Below are positions 15,446 to 23,035 of a stretch of DNA of 32,640 bases, in pieces. Below the pieces are notes generated by a model. That model ran no database searches and had not been told where the DNA came from. It saw only the letters and a program-made list of their open reading frames with translations. Made by a program: the position numbers and the translations under genes. The stretch spans positions 1 to 32,640 of the forward strand of contig JAHDOA010000002.1 of assembly GCA_018435055.1 (NCBI GenBank), read 5' to 3'. Each line of letters starts with the position of its first letter. The first letter of the stretch is position 1. Source of the DNA: Pelotomaculum sp. Its GTDB lineage: Bacteria > Bacillota > Desulfotomaculia > Desulfotomaculales > Pelotomaculaceae.

Positions 15446-16036
15446 ATGCAACAGGATATGGACACACCGGAAGACTATCTTTATTTACAAAGCTGCCATA
15501 GAAGAAAATCCATACCAACCCTTGATCAATGCAGGCGAATTTTATTTGAAAACGGGGTGGGGGAACAAGTTATAGAACATTGCTCCATGGTTACGGTTAT
15601 AGCTATGGAAATGGCCAGCCGGCTGAATAAAGCCGGGGCGGAATTAGATATGGACTTAATACTAACCGGCGCCCTGATGCATGATGTTGCCTACGGTAAA
15701 CCTGACCACGCGCAGGCCGGGGCAAGACTGCTGGAATCCAGGGGCTACCCCCTACTGGCGGAAGTTGTGAGCGTTCACACGGATATCGAAGTAAGCGAGT
15801 CACACCCTCTTACCGAATCTGAAATTGTCTTCCTGGCGGGCAAAATGATCAAAGGGAGACATATAGTCTCCGTAAAAGATCGCTTTGCCGTGGAATTGGA
15901 GAAATATAAAAACAACCCGCAGGCGTCCACCGCTGTTGTAAAAAGGTGGAAACAAGCTGAGCGGATTATGCTGAAGATAGAAAAAATAACAGGAGGTCCT
16001 GTTGAGAGTGTACCGGTGTCGGACTTTCATCTTTAA
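15446..16036 (+). CDS. HD-domain phosphohydrolase of a molybdenum hydroxylase cluster
   Basis: GAGAGGAG precedes ATG 15446; 196 residues. HD motif residues are visible: the first His in EHCSMVTV, the HD pair in ALMHDVAYGKPDHAQAGA, and the later His in EVVSVHTDIEV. HD proteins hydrolyse phosphomonoesters or nucleotides with bound metals. In some anaerobes a similar HD domain is fused to, or adjacent to, MocA-type nucleotidyltransferases, which fits its position at the head of the maturation genes. The C-terminal tail (about 150-196) is helical and basic. Its substrate is unknown. Confidence 0.75.
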   Translation: MQQDMDTPEDYLYLQSCHRRKSIPTLDQCRRILFENGVGEQVIEHCSMVTVIAMEMASRLNKAGAELDMDLILTGALMHDVAYGKPDHAQAGARLLESRGYPLLAEVVSVHTDIEVSESHPLTESEIVFLAGKMIKGRHIVSVKDRFAVELEKYKNNPQASTAVVKRWKQAERIMLKIEKITGGPVESVPVSDFHL

Positions 16037-16064
16037 AATGGATTTTTCGAGGGAGATGAAATGT

Positions 16065-16124
16065 ATGCTTATGCTGCCGGTCGAAAATGTGGTGGGCTTG
16101 ATATTTAAGGGGTGCGAACGATGA
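16065..16124 (+). CDS. Possible 19-aa leader peptide overlapping the MoeA-like gene
   Basis: GAGGGAG at 16049-16055 precedes ATG 16065, which opens a 19-codon frame whose TGA overlaps the ATG at 16121 (ATGA), the arrangement used for translational coupling. The peptide (MLMLPVENVVGLIFKGCER) resembles the start of the MoeA-like protein itself (VEDAVGKVL), so it may be a duplicated and decayed N-terminus instead of a working gene. Confidence 0.3.
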   Translation: MLMLPVENVVGLIFKGCER

Positions 16125-17155
16125 GAATACAGACAATCAAGGTGGAAGACGCTGTCGGCAAGGTCTTGAGCCACGACATCACCAAAGTCGTTAAGGGAGA
16201 GTCCAAGGGAGCTTCTTTTAAAAAAGGGCACATCATCAAGATCGAAGATATCCCGGAGCTTTTGAAGCTGGGCAAAGAAAACATCTATATCTTGGAGCTT
16301 GAGAAGAGCGACGTCCACGAGGATATCGCCGGGGTGCGGCTGGGCACAGCTGTCGCGGGCGAGGGCACAGTCTGGAGCGGCCCGAAGGAAAGCCGCGTCA
16401 ACCTGCACGCCGAGTACAAAGGGCTGCTCAAAGTCAATATCCCCGCCTTAGAGGCCGTTAACGACCTGCCGGAAGTAATACTTTCCACCCTGCCGAACAA
16501 CACGGTCGTAAAAAAAGGCGACCTTTTAGCCGGCACCAAGGTGATCCCTTTGGTAGTGCCGGAGCAGACAGTCCTGACGGCGGAAAACATCTGCCGGCAG
16601 GCCGGCTGGGTGGTCAAAGTGCTTCCGTTTCAAAGCCATAAAGTAGGCGTGGTAATAACCGGCAACGAGGTTTACAAAAAGCGCATCCGCGACGGTTTCG
16701 GACCGGTAATTACCGAGAAGGTGGAATCATACGGCTCTACCGTACTGGGCGTGGACTTCGCGCCTGACGACGTGGATGTTATATCAGGCAAGATCAAAAA
16801 AATGGCTGGCGACGGGGCGGACATAATATTCGTAACCGGCGGCATGTCGGTAGACCCCGATGACGTCACCCCCAGGGCCATTCGCCTCACCGGGGCCGAT
16901 GTCATAAAATACGGCGCTCCGGCGCTGCCCGGGGCGATGTTTATGCTGGCCTACCTGGATGATATACCTGTCATGGGCGTGCCGGCCTGCGGCATGTTTT
17001 TCAAAACAACCATCGTCGACCTGCTGCTGCCCAGGCTGCTGGCGGGCGAGGTGATAACCCGCAGGGATATCGTGGCCCTGGCCAACGGCGGGCTGTGCCG
17101 TTCCTGTCCCGAATGCAGGTATCCCAACTGCACATTTGGTAAAGGCTCAAATTAA
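16121..17155 (+). CDS. MoeA-like molybdopterin-binding protein
   Basis: AAGGGG supports ATG 16121; 344 residues. The N-terminal part (IKVEDAVGKVLSHDITKV) and the central MoaB/Mog/MoeA-type domain (VGVVITGNEVYKKRI, then IIFVTGGMSVDPDDVTPRAI and GAPALPGAMFMLAYL) are those of molybdopterin-binding proteins that help insert molybdate into the pterin. It is shorter than canonical MoeA (about 400) and ends with a cysteine-rich tail CRSCPECRYPNCTFG, four Cys in a row of motifs that may bind a metal or take part in sulfur/selenium transfer. This MoeA-like form commonly accompanies yqeB and hydroxylases. The following 60 bases carry GGAGGA and a small frame leading to yqeB. Confidence 0.8.
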   Translation: MRIQTIKVEDAVGKVLSHDITKVVKGESKGASFKKGHIIKIEDIPELLKLGKENIYILELEKSDVHEDIAGVRLGTAVAGEGTVWSGPKESRVNLHAEYKGLLKVNIPALEAVNDLPEVILSTLPNNTVVKKGDLLAGTKVIPLVVPEQTVLTAENICRQAGWVVKVLPFQSHKVGVVITGNEVYKKRIRDGFGPVITEKVESYGSTVLGVDFAPDDVDVISGKIKKMAGDGADIIFVTGGMSVDPDDVTPRAIRLTGADVIKYGAPALPGAMFMLAYLDDIPVMGVPACGMFFKTTIVDLLLPRLLAGEVITRRDIVALANGGLCRSCPECRYPNCTFGKGSN

Positions 17156-17216
17156 TTGTCTTTGTTTGTACTTGTCTTGAGATAAAATATCGGTCCCCCG
17201 GAGGATTAATAAAACA

Positions 17217-17321
17217 TTGGAAAGTAACCTGCAGCAAGGGAAAACCATCATCACCGTAATAGCACAGGACAAGCTGGTAAGCACCTTTGCCAAAGCCTTT
17301 GACGGCGGTGAAGCACAGTGA
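17217..17321 (+). CDS. Possible 34-aa ORF coupled to yqeB
   Basis: GGAGG at about 17199-17203 precedes TTG 17217. The frame encodes 34 residues (ESNLQQGKTIITVIAQDKLV and on) and its TGA overlaps the GTG start of yqeB. It reads like the C-terminal end of a longer protein, so it could be either a real small coupled gene or the tail of a deleted one. I do not recognise it. Confidence 0.35.
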   Translation: MESNLQQGKTIITVIAQDKLVSTFAKAFDGGEAQ

Positions 17322-18166
17322 GACCGTTGGTTATCATCAAAGGCGCGGGCGACCTGGCAACCGGAGTCGCTTACCGCCTGTACCAGTGCGGGATTGATGT
17401 GGTCATGACCGAAATAAGCCGGCCGCTGGTGGTCAGGAGAAAAGTTGCCTTTGCCGAGGCCGTCCACGACGGCACGGCCACAGTTGAGGGGATTACAGCC
17501 AGCCTGGCTTTTAGTGCAGAGCACGCCTGTGAGCTGCTTGACGGCAGGATTATCCCGGTCCTGGTAGACCCGGAAGCCAAGGTGATTAAAATTATGCGCC
17601 CGCAGGTGGTAATTGACGCCAGGGTGGCCAAGCGCAACATGGGCACCACCATGGACGAAGCACCGCTGGTGATCGGGCTGGGGCCAGGCTTTACAGCCGG
17701 TCAGGACGTCCACGCCGTAATTGAAACCTGCCGGGGGCACCGTTTGGGAAGAGTAATCTACAGCGGCGGCGCTATTCCTAATACAGGGAATCCCGGAAAT
17801 GTAGGCGGTTATACAGTAGAAAGGCTTTTAAGGGCTCCAGTGGAAGGTGTTGTGATGACGACCCGAGCTATCGGGGATCAGGTAGAAAAAGGCGAAGTGG
17901 TGGCTATTGTGGAAAACACCCCGGTCTGCGCCCAAATCAGCGGGCTGCTCAGGGGCATGATCAGAGAAGGCGTCCGGGTGCCCCAGGGGACTAAGATCGG
18001 TGATACCGATCCGAGAAAAGACGCCGAGTGGGATACCATATCAGATAAAGCCCTGGCCGTGGGCGGCGGCGTGCTGGAAGCTGTGTTCAATTTTATGGCA
18101 AAACCGGGTAAAACATGGCCTCAGCCCGGTTCATTAAAAACAAATGAGGAAATTATAACAGGATGA
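17318..18166 (+). CDS. yqeB: YqeB, selenium-dependent molybdenum hydroxylase maturation protein
   Basis: GTG start overlapping the stop of the small upstream frame; 282 residues. The N-terminus carries the family signature IKGAGDLATGVAYRLYQCG, a Rossmann-type loop, then MTEISRPLVVRRKVAFAEAV. The C-terminal half (about 165-260) is a lipoyl/biotin-like hammerhead (GVVMTTRAIGDQVEKGEVV). YqeB is known as a marker of selenium-dependent molybdenum hydroxylases, which carry a labile selenium ligand on Mo without using selenocysteine; its exact reaction is unsettled. Its stop overlaps the yqeC start (ATGA), so the two are co-translated. No selD gene is visible in this window. Confidence 0.85.
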   Translation: MRPLVIIKGAGDLATGVAYRLYQCGIDVVMTEISRPLVVRRKVAFAEAVHDGTATVEGITASLAFSAEHACELLDGRIIPVLVDPEAKVIKIMRPQVVIDARVAKRNMGTTMDEAPLVIGLGPGFTAGQDVHAVIETCRGHRLGRVIYSGGAIPNTGNPGNVGGYTVERLLRAPVEGVVMTTRAIGDQVEKGEVVAIVENTPVCAQISGLLRGMIREGVRVPQGTKIGDTDPRKDAEWDTISDKALAVGGGVLEAVFNFMAKPGKTWPQPGSLKTNEEIITG

Positions 18167-18912
18167 GAATCTGTGAAGCCCTGGACCTTAAGGAAAATGA
18201 AATCGTTTCCTTTGTCGGAGGGGGCGGCAAGACCTCCCTGATGTTCCGGCTGGCGGAGGAAATACCTCTGCCGTATAACGTTGTTATTACCACCACGACA
18301 AAAATATATCGGCCCTCGCCTGAAAAATACCCCCTGGTCCTTTTAGGAAAAGAAGATCAGGTGGAAAAAGAGCTGGCTGGATATCTTAAGTCGGGTTTAA
18401 GGCCGGTGGTCGGAAGCGGGCTTTTGGAAAACAATAAAGTAAACGGAATTTCACCCGGGCAGGTAAGCCTGCTGCAGGGCTGCGCGGACTATATACTGGT
18501 AGAAGCCGACGGCTCCAAGGGACTTCCCCTGAAAGGGCATTTGGATTATGAGCCCGTAATTCCCGGGGCGACAACAGTGCTGGTGGTTGTGGTAGGAGCT
18601 GACATCCTGGGCAAAACCCTCGACAAAAAGCATGTGCACCGGCCGGAGATAGTTTCACAGCTGACCGGCCGTGAAATTGGGACTGTGATTGACGCCGGGC
18701 TTATAGCCGAACTCATTGCACACCCGCGGGGAATGCTGAGGGAGTGCCCGCCCGGAGCGAGGGTAGTGCTGTTTATAAACAAGATGGACCTGCTGCCGAA
18801 CCCGGATGAGGGCTGCAACCTGGACGGTCTGTTGCCGGGGAAGAATATTGAAAAAGTAATACTGGGCTCAGCGATAGGGGAAGAGCCTGTGCGCGTTGTT
18901 CTGGAACAGTAA
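18163..18912 (+). CDS. yqeC: YqeC, putative selenium-dependent hydroxylase accessory NTPase
   Basis: Starts at ATG 18163 inside the yqeB stop; 249 residues. A P-loop (VSFVGGGGKTSLMFRLAEE) lies near residue 15, followed by VVITTTTKIYRP, VEADGSKGLPLKGH and VLFINKMDL, consistent with the YqeC family of P-loop proteins. It is thought to act with YqeB in making or inserting the selenium-modified Mo cofactor. Length is normal for the family. Confidence 0.85.
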   Translation: MRICEALDLKENEIVSFVGGGGKTSLMFRLAEEIPLPYNVVITTTTKIYRPSPEKYPLVLLGKEDQVEKELAGYLKSGLRPVVGSGLLENNKVNGISPGQVSLLQGCADYILVEADGSKGLPLKGHLDYEPVIPGATTVLVVVVGADILGKTLDKKHVHRPEIVSQLTGREIGTVIDAGLIAELIAHPRGMLRECPPGARVVLFINKMDLLPNPDEGCNLDGLLPGKNIEKVILGSAIGEEPVRVVLEQ

Positions 18913-19038
18913 AAGTCGCTGCGAGACAAAAGTCCTTTTAGGAATTAAAGCAGTACAATATGAGGCGTTAACAAAGCCGTTATCAAAGTTTTCATAAAAG
19001 GGTTTTTGTGTCGCCGCAGGGGCGGTGGTAATGCAAGT

Positions 19039-19626
19039 ATGATCTCAGCAATCATTTTAGCAGCGGGGATGTCTGTAAGGATGGGCAGGCCCAAACAACT
19101 GCTCAAAGCGGGAAACAGTACAATGATCAGGATTGCAGTTGAAAACGTGCTGCTTTCAGGTGTTGATGAAGTAATTGTTGTGACAGGCTGCCAGCAGAAA
19201 AAGGTCAGCGGCGAGATCAGCGACCTGCCTGTCAGAGTGGTTTTCAATCCCCGCTATAAAGACGGCCAGGGTACTTCCCTGTCCCTGGGGGTAAAATCAA
19301 TTGATGGCGGCGCGTCAGCATTCATGGTTTTCATGGTGGACCAGCCATTAATCTCCGCTTCATTGATTGACATCATTATCGAAGAGTTTCAAAAAAGGCG
19401 CTGCCTGGTACTCCGCCCGGTCTGCAAAGACCTGCCCGGCCACCCTGTAATATTCAGCAGCACCCTGCGCGATGAACTGAAAAACATTAGCGGGGATGAG
19501 GGTGCGCGACAGGTGTTGAAAAAGCTTGACGACCGGGTAGAATATCTTGAGGTGCAGGATGAAGCAGTGGTTTTTGACGTAGATACCCCCGGGGACTTTA
19601 AAGAATTGGTGAAGAAGCTGAACTAG
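19039..19626 (+). CDS. mocA: MocA-like molybdenum cofactor nucleotidyltransferase
   Basis: ATG 19039 is preferred because the signature ISAIILAAGMSVRMGRPKQL begins there; upstream codons are not conserved in character. The 195-residue protein has the MobA-like NTP-transferase fold: LAAG loop with RMG and K, VVTGCQQ, and MVDQPLIS (metal-binding Asp). MocA adds CMP to Mo-molybdopterin, giving the cytosine dinucleotide form used by xanthine-dehydrogenase-family enzymes. It sits 126 bases after yqeC; two long hairpins follow it. Confidence 0.85.
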   Translation: MISAIILAAGMSVRMGRPKQLLKAGNSTMIRIAVENVLLSGVDEVIVVTGCQQKKVSGEISDLPVRVVFNPRYKDGQGTSLSLGVKSIDGGASAFMVFMVDQPLISASLIDIIIEEFQKRRCLVLRPVCKDLPGHPVIFSSTLRDELKNISGDEGARQVLKKLDDRVEYLEVQDEAVVFDVDTPGDFKELVKKLN

Positions 19627-19640
19627 ATATTTTTTAAATA

Positions 19641-19752
19641 TTAACCCCAACTACATTAACTCTCTCATAGCCTTTGACATGGACAATGCCCTCATGCGGG
19701 GCCAACATGTCCCTGAATTTAAATAGCCGTCCATGTCAAGGACACCTTTTTT
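19641..19752 (+). promoter_or_regulatory. Long-stem structured element A with T-run
   Basis: A leading box ACCCCAACTACATTAACTCT (about 19643) is followed by CCTTTGACATGGAC (19671-19684), which pairs with GTCCATGTCAAGG (19729-19741) in a 13-bp stem with one bulged T. The 44-base interior has its own small stem (GCCC/GGGC). ACACCTTTTTT follows. It resembles a terminator with an elaborate loop, or a cis-acting RNA. A related element B follows after about 65 bases. Confidence 0.55.
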
Positions 19753-19817
19753 AAAATTAACGCGATATACGTTTGTTTAAAATAAATTTTAAAACTGAAA
19801 AATTAAATTTATATAAA

Positions 19818-19931
19818 TTTACCCCAGCTAAATGTACTCTACCTCTCTAACCCTTTGACATGGATACCTTCCATAATATAAAGGGACGCAAAAGTCACCT
19901 GGCAGTTATTCATGTCAAAGGAACCCTTTTT
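19818..19931 (+). promoter_or_regulatory. Long-stem structured element B with T-run
   Basis: Tandem relative of element A: the box ACCCCAGCTAAATGTACTCT (about 19820), then CCTTTGACATGGAT (19852-19865) pairing with ATTCATGTCAAAGG (19908-19921) around a 42-base interior of different sequence, then AACCCTTTTT. Conserved box and stem with a diverged interior imply selection on structure or descent from one repeat. It lies 80 bases before the ThiS/MoaD-like gene. Confidence 0.55.
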
Positions 19932-20007
19932 CATTGATTGCGGTTAGTTAACCAGACTTCGTCAAGCGGTATCATTGAATAAAGTATTTTTTTGGGGGTG
20001 CTAGTAT

Positions 20008-20208
20008 TTGATAATTACCGTCAACGGAAAGTAAGAAATTTTAAATGAAGGAGTGACATTAGCCGAGTTTATCAGTTTTAAAGGGTTTAATCCTTATACC
20101 ATCATTATTGATCATAACTATAAACTGGTTAAGTCAGAAAACTGGGCGGTCATCGTGTTGAAGGATAACGACAAAATTAACATTATTAATTATATTGGGG
20201 GAGGTTAA
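20008..20208 (+). pseudogene. ThiS/MoaD-like sulfur carrier, interrupted by an in-frame stop
   Basis: TTG 20008 follows GGGGGTG and opens a 66-codon frame of ThiS/MoaD-type (MITVNGK, then EILNEGVTLAEFISFKGFNP) ending in Gly-Gly-Gly (INYIGGG), the C-terminal tail that is adenylated and thiocarboxylated. Codon 9 is TAA (20032-20034), where a Gln, Lys or Glu is expected. All later codons remain in frame and the C-terminal tail is intact, so this is a very recent inactivation, a sequencing error, or translation from the GTG at 20053. Its partner E1 enzyme lies at 20484. Confidence 0.75.
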
Positions 20209-20214
20209 ACCAAA

Positions 20215-20400
20215 CGAGAGAAAGTTTTAAAATTGTCTTCTGTATCCATTATGCCATCCAGTAAGAAGTGGTTTAGGCTTTCCCGTTGATAAAGACAATG
20301 GGTAAACGCTTGCCCAAAGTGCTTTTAGGGAGTGCCTGTTACCGCTTTTTTTTCAGCCAAAGATAGAAGTCATCAAGTATCGGCTTGCACAGCTCATCCT
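20215..20400 (-). pseudogene. IS66-family transposase relic
   Basis: The minus strand shows the C-terminal part of an IS66 transposase scattered over frames: DELCKPILDDFYLWLKKK, then ALPKSTLGK, then AFTHCLYQRESLNHFLLDG. These match the family pattern of a DEF-W helix, LPKSxLGKA, and NQxExLxxFLxDG. At least two frameshifts and a stop make it inactive. The relic lies between the carrier gene and its E1 enzyme, so an IS insertion once split this operon. Confidence 0.55.
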
Positions 20401-20483
20401 TTTTTCATACCCCTTGAAGGCCGTAAGGTTATTTTAATTGAAAAAGCCGGTGACAGATAAAGGATGCTGGAAGAAGGAGGGAA

Positions 20484-21275
20484 ATGAAGGCAGGGGAGGC
20501 AGGTGTTTTGAAATTCGGTGAAGATCAAATTGCTAGATACAGCAGGCATTTCATAATTGATGAAGTAGGCCCAAAGGGCCAGGAAAAAATATGTAAAGGT
20601 AAAGTTTTAATCGTAGGCGCCGGGGGCCTTGGCTCTCCCGCAGCTTATTACCTGGCGGCCGCTGGAGTGGGCACGATCTGTGTAATTGATGAAGATGTGG
20701 TTGATTTAAGCAATTTGCAGCGGCAGATCCTGCACACAACCGGAGATCTCGGCAAGCCCAAGGCTGAATCGGCCAGGGATAAGCTGACAGCACTTAATCC
20801 CGACTGCCGGGTGAAACCAATCTGTGCAAGGCTGACGGCCGGAAACGCGCCGGAGATAATCAAAGAATACGACGCCGTGGTAGACGGAACAGATAATTTC
20901 ACTACACGTTTTTTAATCAATGATGCATGTGTCATGCTTGGGAAGCCTTTTTTTCACGGGGGTGTCCTCAGATTTTTCGGGCAGGCGCTGACAGTGATAC
21001 CGGGGCAGGGGCCGTGTTACCGCTGTATATTTGGTGAACCGCCTGTTCCAGGCACCGTGCCCACTTGCGCAGAGGCAGGTGTGTTGGGTGTGCTGCCGGG
21101 CATCATAGGGGTAATTCAGGCGACAGAAGTTTTAAAATACTTGTTGGGGCTGGGAGATTTGCTAGTGGGCCGACTGTTGACCTATGACGCTCTATCCCTG
21201 CAATTCAGGGAGATTCAAGTAAAGAAAAACCCTGACTGCCCCGTTTGTGGCAAAAATCCACCAGAAACGGATTAG
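20484..21275 (+). CDS. ThiF/MoeB/HesA-family E1-like adenylyltransferase
   Basis: GGAGGG precedes ATG 20484; 263 residues. It has the E1 nucleotide-binding loop VLIVGAGGLGSPAAYYLAAA, the adenylation segment (VDLSNLQRQILH), VVDGTDNFTTRFLINDAC, two zinc-binding Cys pairs (CYRC and CPVC), and the catalytic-type Cys in PTCAEAGVLG (residue 195). It activates the Gly-Gly tail of a MoaD/ThiS carrier with ATP. With the carrier just upstream and XdhC downstream, a role in the dithiolene sulfur of molybdopterin is more likely than thiamine synthesis. Confidence 0.85.
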   Translation: MKAGEAGVLKFGEDQIARYSRHFIIDEVGPKGQEKICKGKVLIVGAGGLGSPAAYYLAAAGVGTICVIDEDVVDLSNLQRQILHTTGDLGKPKAESARDKLTALNPDCRVKPICARLTAGNAPEIIKEYDAVVDGTDNFTTRFLINDACVMLGKPFFHGGVLRFFGQALTVIPGQGPCYRCIFGEPPVPGTVPTCAEAGVLGVLPGIIGVIQATEVLKYLLGLGDLLVGRLLTYDALSLQFREIQVKKNPDCPVCGKNPPETD

Positions 21276-21360
21276 TGGACATGTTGATGGTGTAACAGGA
21301 CTTGTCTTGAGGTAACTCTGATATAAAAAATAAACTGATTTGAGAAGGTGACTATAGGAT

Positions 21361-22467
21361 ATGGATGCCGAGGTATTAAAAAAATTGCTATATTTCGGAG
21401 AGACGGGAGTAGACGCGGCGCTGATAACGATTATACACACCTCGGGTTCCACGCCGCGCAAACCTGGCGCAAAAATGCTGGTGCTTCCTGACGGCAGTAT
21501 ATACGGAACAATTGGCGGTGGCTGTGGGGAAGCTGAAGTGCGGAGAGAAGCCTTGGACGTGCTCCTTTATAAAAAGGCTTCAAGGAAGTTCAGGTTGGCG
21601 CTGACTAATGATGTTGCTGCCGGAGACGGCATGATCTGCGGGGGTGTTTTTGAAGTATTTATCGACTACATCGGCCAGGATGACATTATGTCAAGAAAGG
21701 TGTTCACCAAGTACCTTGACTCTCTCCAAAAAAAAGAGAATCCCGTACTGGTTACCATAACCGGCGCAGGTGAAACGAAAAAAAAGGTCCTGGGGAGGAA
21801 AATAGTCTTTCTTCCCGGTAAAGAAGTAATGGGGGACCTGGTAATTCCGGAAATTACAGAGCAGGTTCGCAGGCAGGCTGAAATGTTTCGGGGTGAGAAG
21901 GAGAGCAAACTTCTGACCGTCACCGCAGGTAAAGAAGGCAGTGTGGAGGTTTTATGCGAACCGGCCAACCAGACACCGAGGCTGATGGTATTAGGCGGCG
22001 GTCATATAGCCATGCCGCTGGTAAAAATGGCTTCAATACTTGGCTATCATACGACTGTAGTGGATGACCGGCCTGTTTTTGCCAATGCCGGCCGTTTCCC
22101 GGAAGTGGACCAGGTTGTCTGCCAGGATTTTGAAACCTACCTGCAAAACCTGAGGATCGGCCCCGCTGATTTTGTTGTGATTGTCACCAGGGGGCACCAG
22201 CATGACCTGGAGTGCCTGCGGGAGGTGGCCGGCAAGCCCGCCGCTTACATCGGCATGATCGGCAGCCGCAGGAAGGTCAAGGCAGTATTTAAGCAGCTGG
22301 AATCCGAAGGAGTTTCTGTTGAAAAACTAAATGAGATTTATTCCCCCATCGGCATTAATATAGGTTCGGAGACACCGGAGGAAATAGCCCTGAGCATCCT
22401 GGCTGAAATAGTAGGTGTCTGGCGCGGCGCGGAAACCGACGTATGCATCTCCTTTGGCCTAAAATAA
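21361..22467 (+). CDS. xdhC: XdhC/CoxI-family molybdenum cofactor sulfuration and insertion protein
   Basis: AGGTGA and ATG 21361; 368 residues. The N-terminal XdhC/CoxI domain has TIIHTSGSTPRKPGAKMLV and GTIGGGCGEAEV; the C-terminal Rossmann domain has MVLGGGHIAMPLVKMASILG, VDDRPVFANAGRFP and YIGMIGSRRK. XdhC binds the cofactor, protects it and oversees sulfuration before insertion into the hydroxylase. Both domains are full length. It ends the maturation cluster, 85 bases after the E1 gene. Confidence 0.9.
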   Translation: MDAEVLKKLLYFGETGVDAALITIIHTSGSTPRKPGAKMLVLPDGSIYGTIGGGCGEAEVRREALDVLLYKKASRKFRLALTNDVAAGDGMICGGVFEVFIDYIGQDDIMSRKVFTKYLDSLQKKENPVLVTITGAGETKKKVLGRKIVFLPGKEVMGDLVIPEITEQVRRQAEMFRGEKESKLLTVTAGKEGSVEVLCEPANQTPRLMVLGGGHIAMPLVKMASILGYHTTVVDDRPVFANAGRFPEVDQVVCQDFETYLQNLRIGPADFVVIVTRGHQHDLECLREVAGKPAAYIGMIGSRRKVKAVFKQLESEGVSVEKLNEIYSPIGINIGSETPEEIALSILAEIVGVWRGAETDVCISFGLK

Positions 22468-22542
22468 AAAATTGCCGGAAGCATGGGAAGTCTTTGTTTC
22501 GGAGGGGCTGCATATACTTTGCAGCTATTTGGAGGAATCAAA

Positions 22543-22566
22543 ATGACTATGTTTACGCCCCAATAA
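22543..22566 (+). other. Seven-codon frame behind a strong ribosome site, probable gene stump
   Basis: GGAGG at 22531-22535 precedes ATG 22543, whose frame stops after MTMFTPQ. Just upstream is a small stem (GCTGCA/TGCAGC). It looks like the 5' stump of a deleted gene rather than a real peptide gene. Confidence 0.25.
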
Positions 22567-22623
22567 ATGAATTCATTATAAATATAATCTAGTTGTTATC
22601 TTTATTGTCCTCATCTTCAAAAA

Positions 22624-22900
22624 TGGGTTTAGTTACTGTTTGGTGTAATTTATCAAAACCTTTACCGACGGGGATGAGGTTATTATGGCCGTAAAGGATC
22701 ATGGAAAAGGAATAGATCCCGAAGTACTTAAAAAAATAGGCACTCCCTTTTTTACTACCAAAGACAATGGGACGGGTTTAGGTTTGGCAGTATGTTACAG
22801 CGTTGCAGCCAGGCATAACGCTGTTATAACAGTGGATACAGGTGCAACAGGGACAACATTTTATGTCAGGTTTAAAACCATTGAAAGCAAAACAGAATAA
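22624..22900 (+). pseudogene. Histidine kinase HATPase_c C-terminal relic
   Basis: The open part (from ATG 22685) encodes AVKDHGKGIDPEVLKKIGTP, then FFTTKDNGTGLGLAVCYSV (the G1, F and G2 boxes of a kinase ATPase domain) and GATGTTFYVRF. Upstream the same frame gives FIKTFTDGDEVIM after a stop, and traces of the N-box (NGF) near 22624. The sensor and HisKA parts are gone. The type matches the Spo0A-kinase-like relic at 8092-8300, which lacks exactly this domain, though nothing shows they were one gene. Confidence 0.75.
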
Positions 22901-22913
22901 TAAGTTTTATTCC

Positions 22914-23035
22914 GGGCGATCTTGCTGATCGCCCTTTTTTCTATGGCGAGACATACGAGCGCGATATGCCGAGGCTGCGGGCTATCTCCCGCTGAGTCTT
23001 GCGGTCGCCGTCCTCCAGGCCGAACCTGAGCTTAA
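22914..23035 (-). pseudogene. Sporulation sigma factor (SigK/SigE-type) region-4 relic, copy 2
   Basis: The minus strand reads LRFGLEDGDRKTQREIARSL, GISRSYVS and, after a one-base deletion, IEKRAISKIAR. This is the conserved C-terminal end of a sporulation sigma factor. About 40 codons survive. It sits immediately after the kinase relic and is closely related in sequence to the copy at 7461-7575, sharing even the stretch that gives CTTTTTTCTATG on the plus strand. Confidence 0.7.

Noticed and set aside
15237-19931. Known molybdenum cofactor (Moco) riboswitch
   Set aside because: The conserved Moco motif elements as I know them are not visible; only a long outer stem and leading box are shared between copies. 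Kept as an unclassified element.
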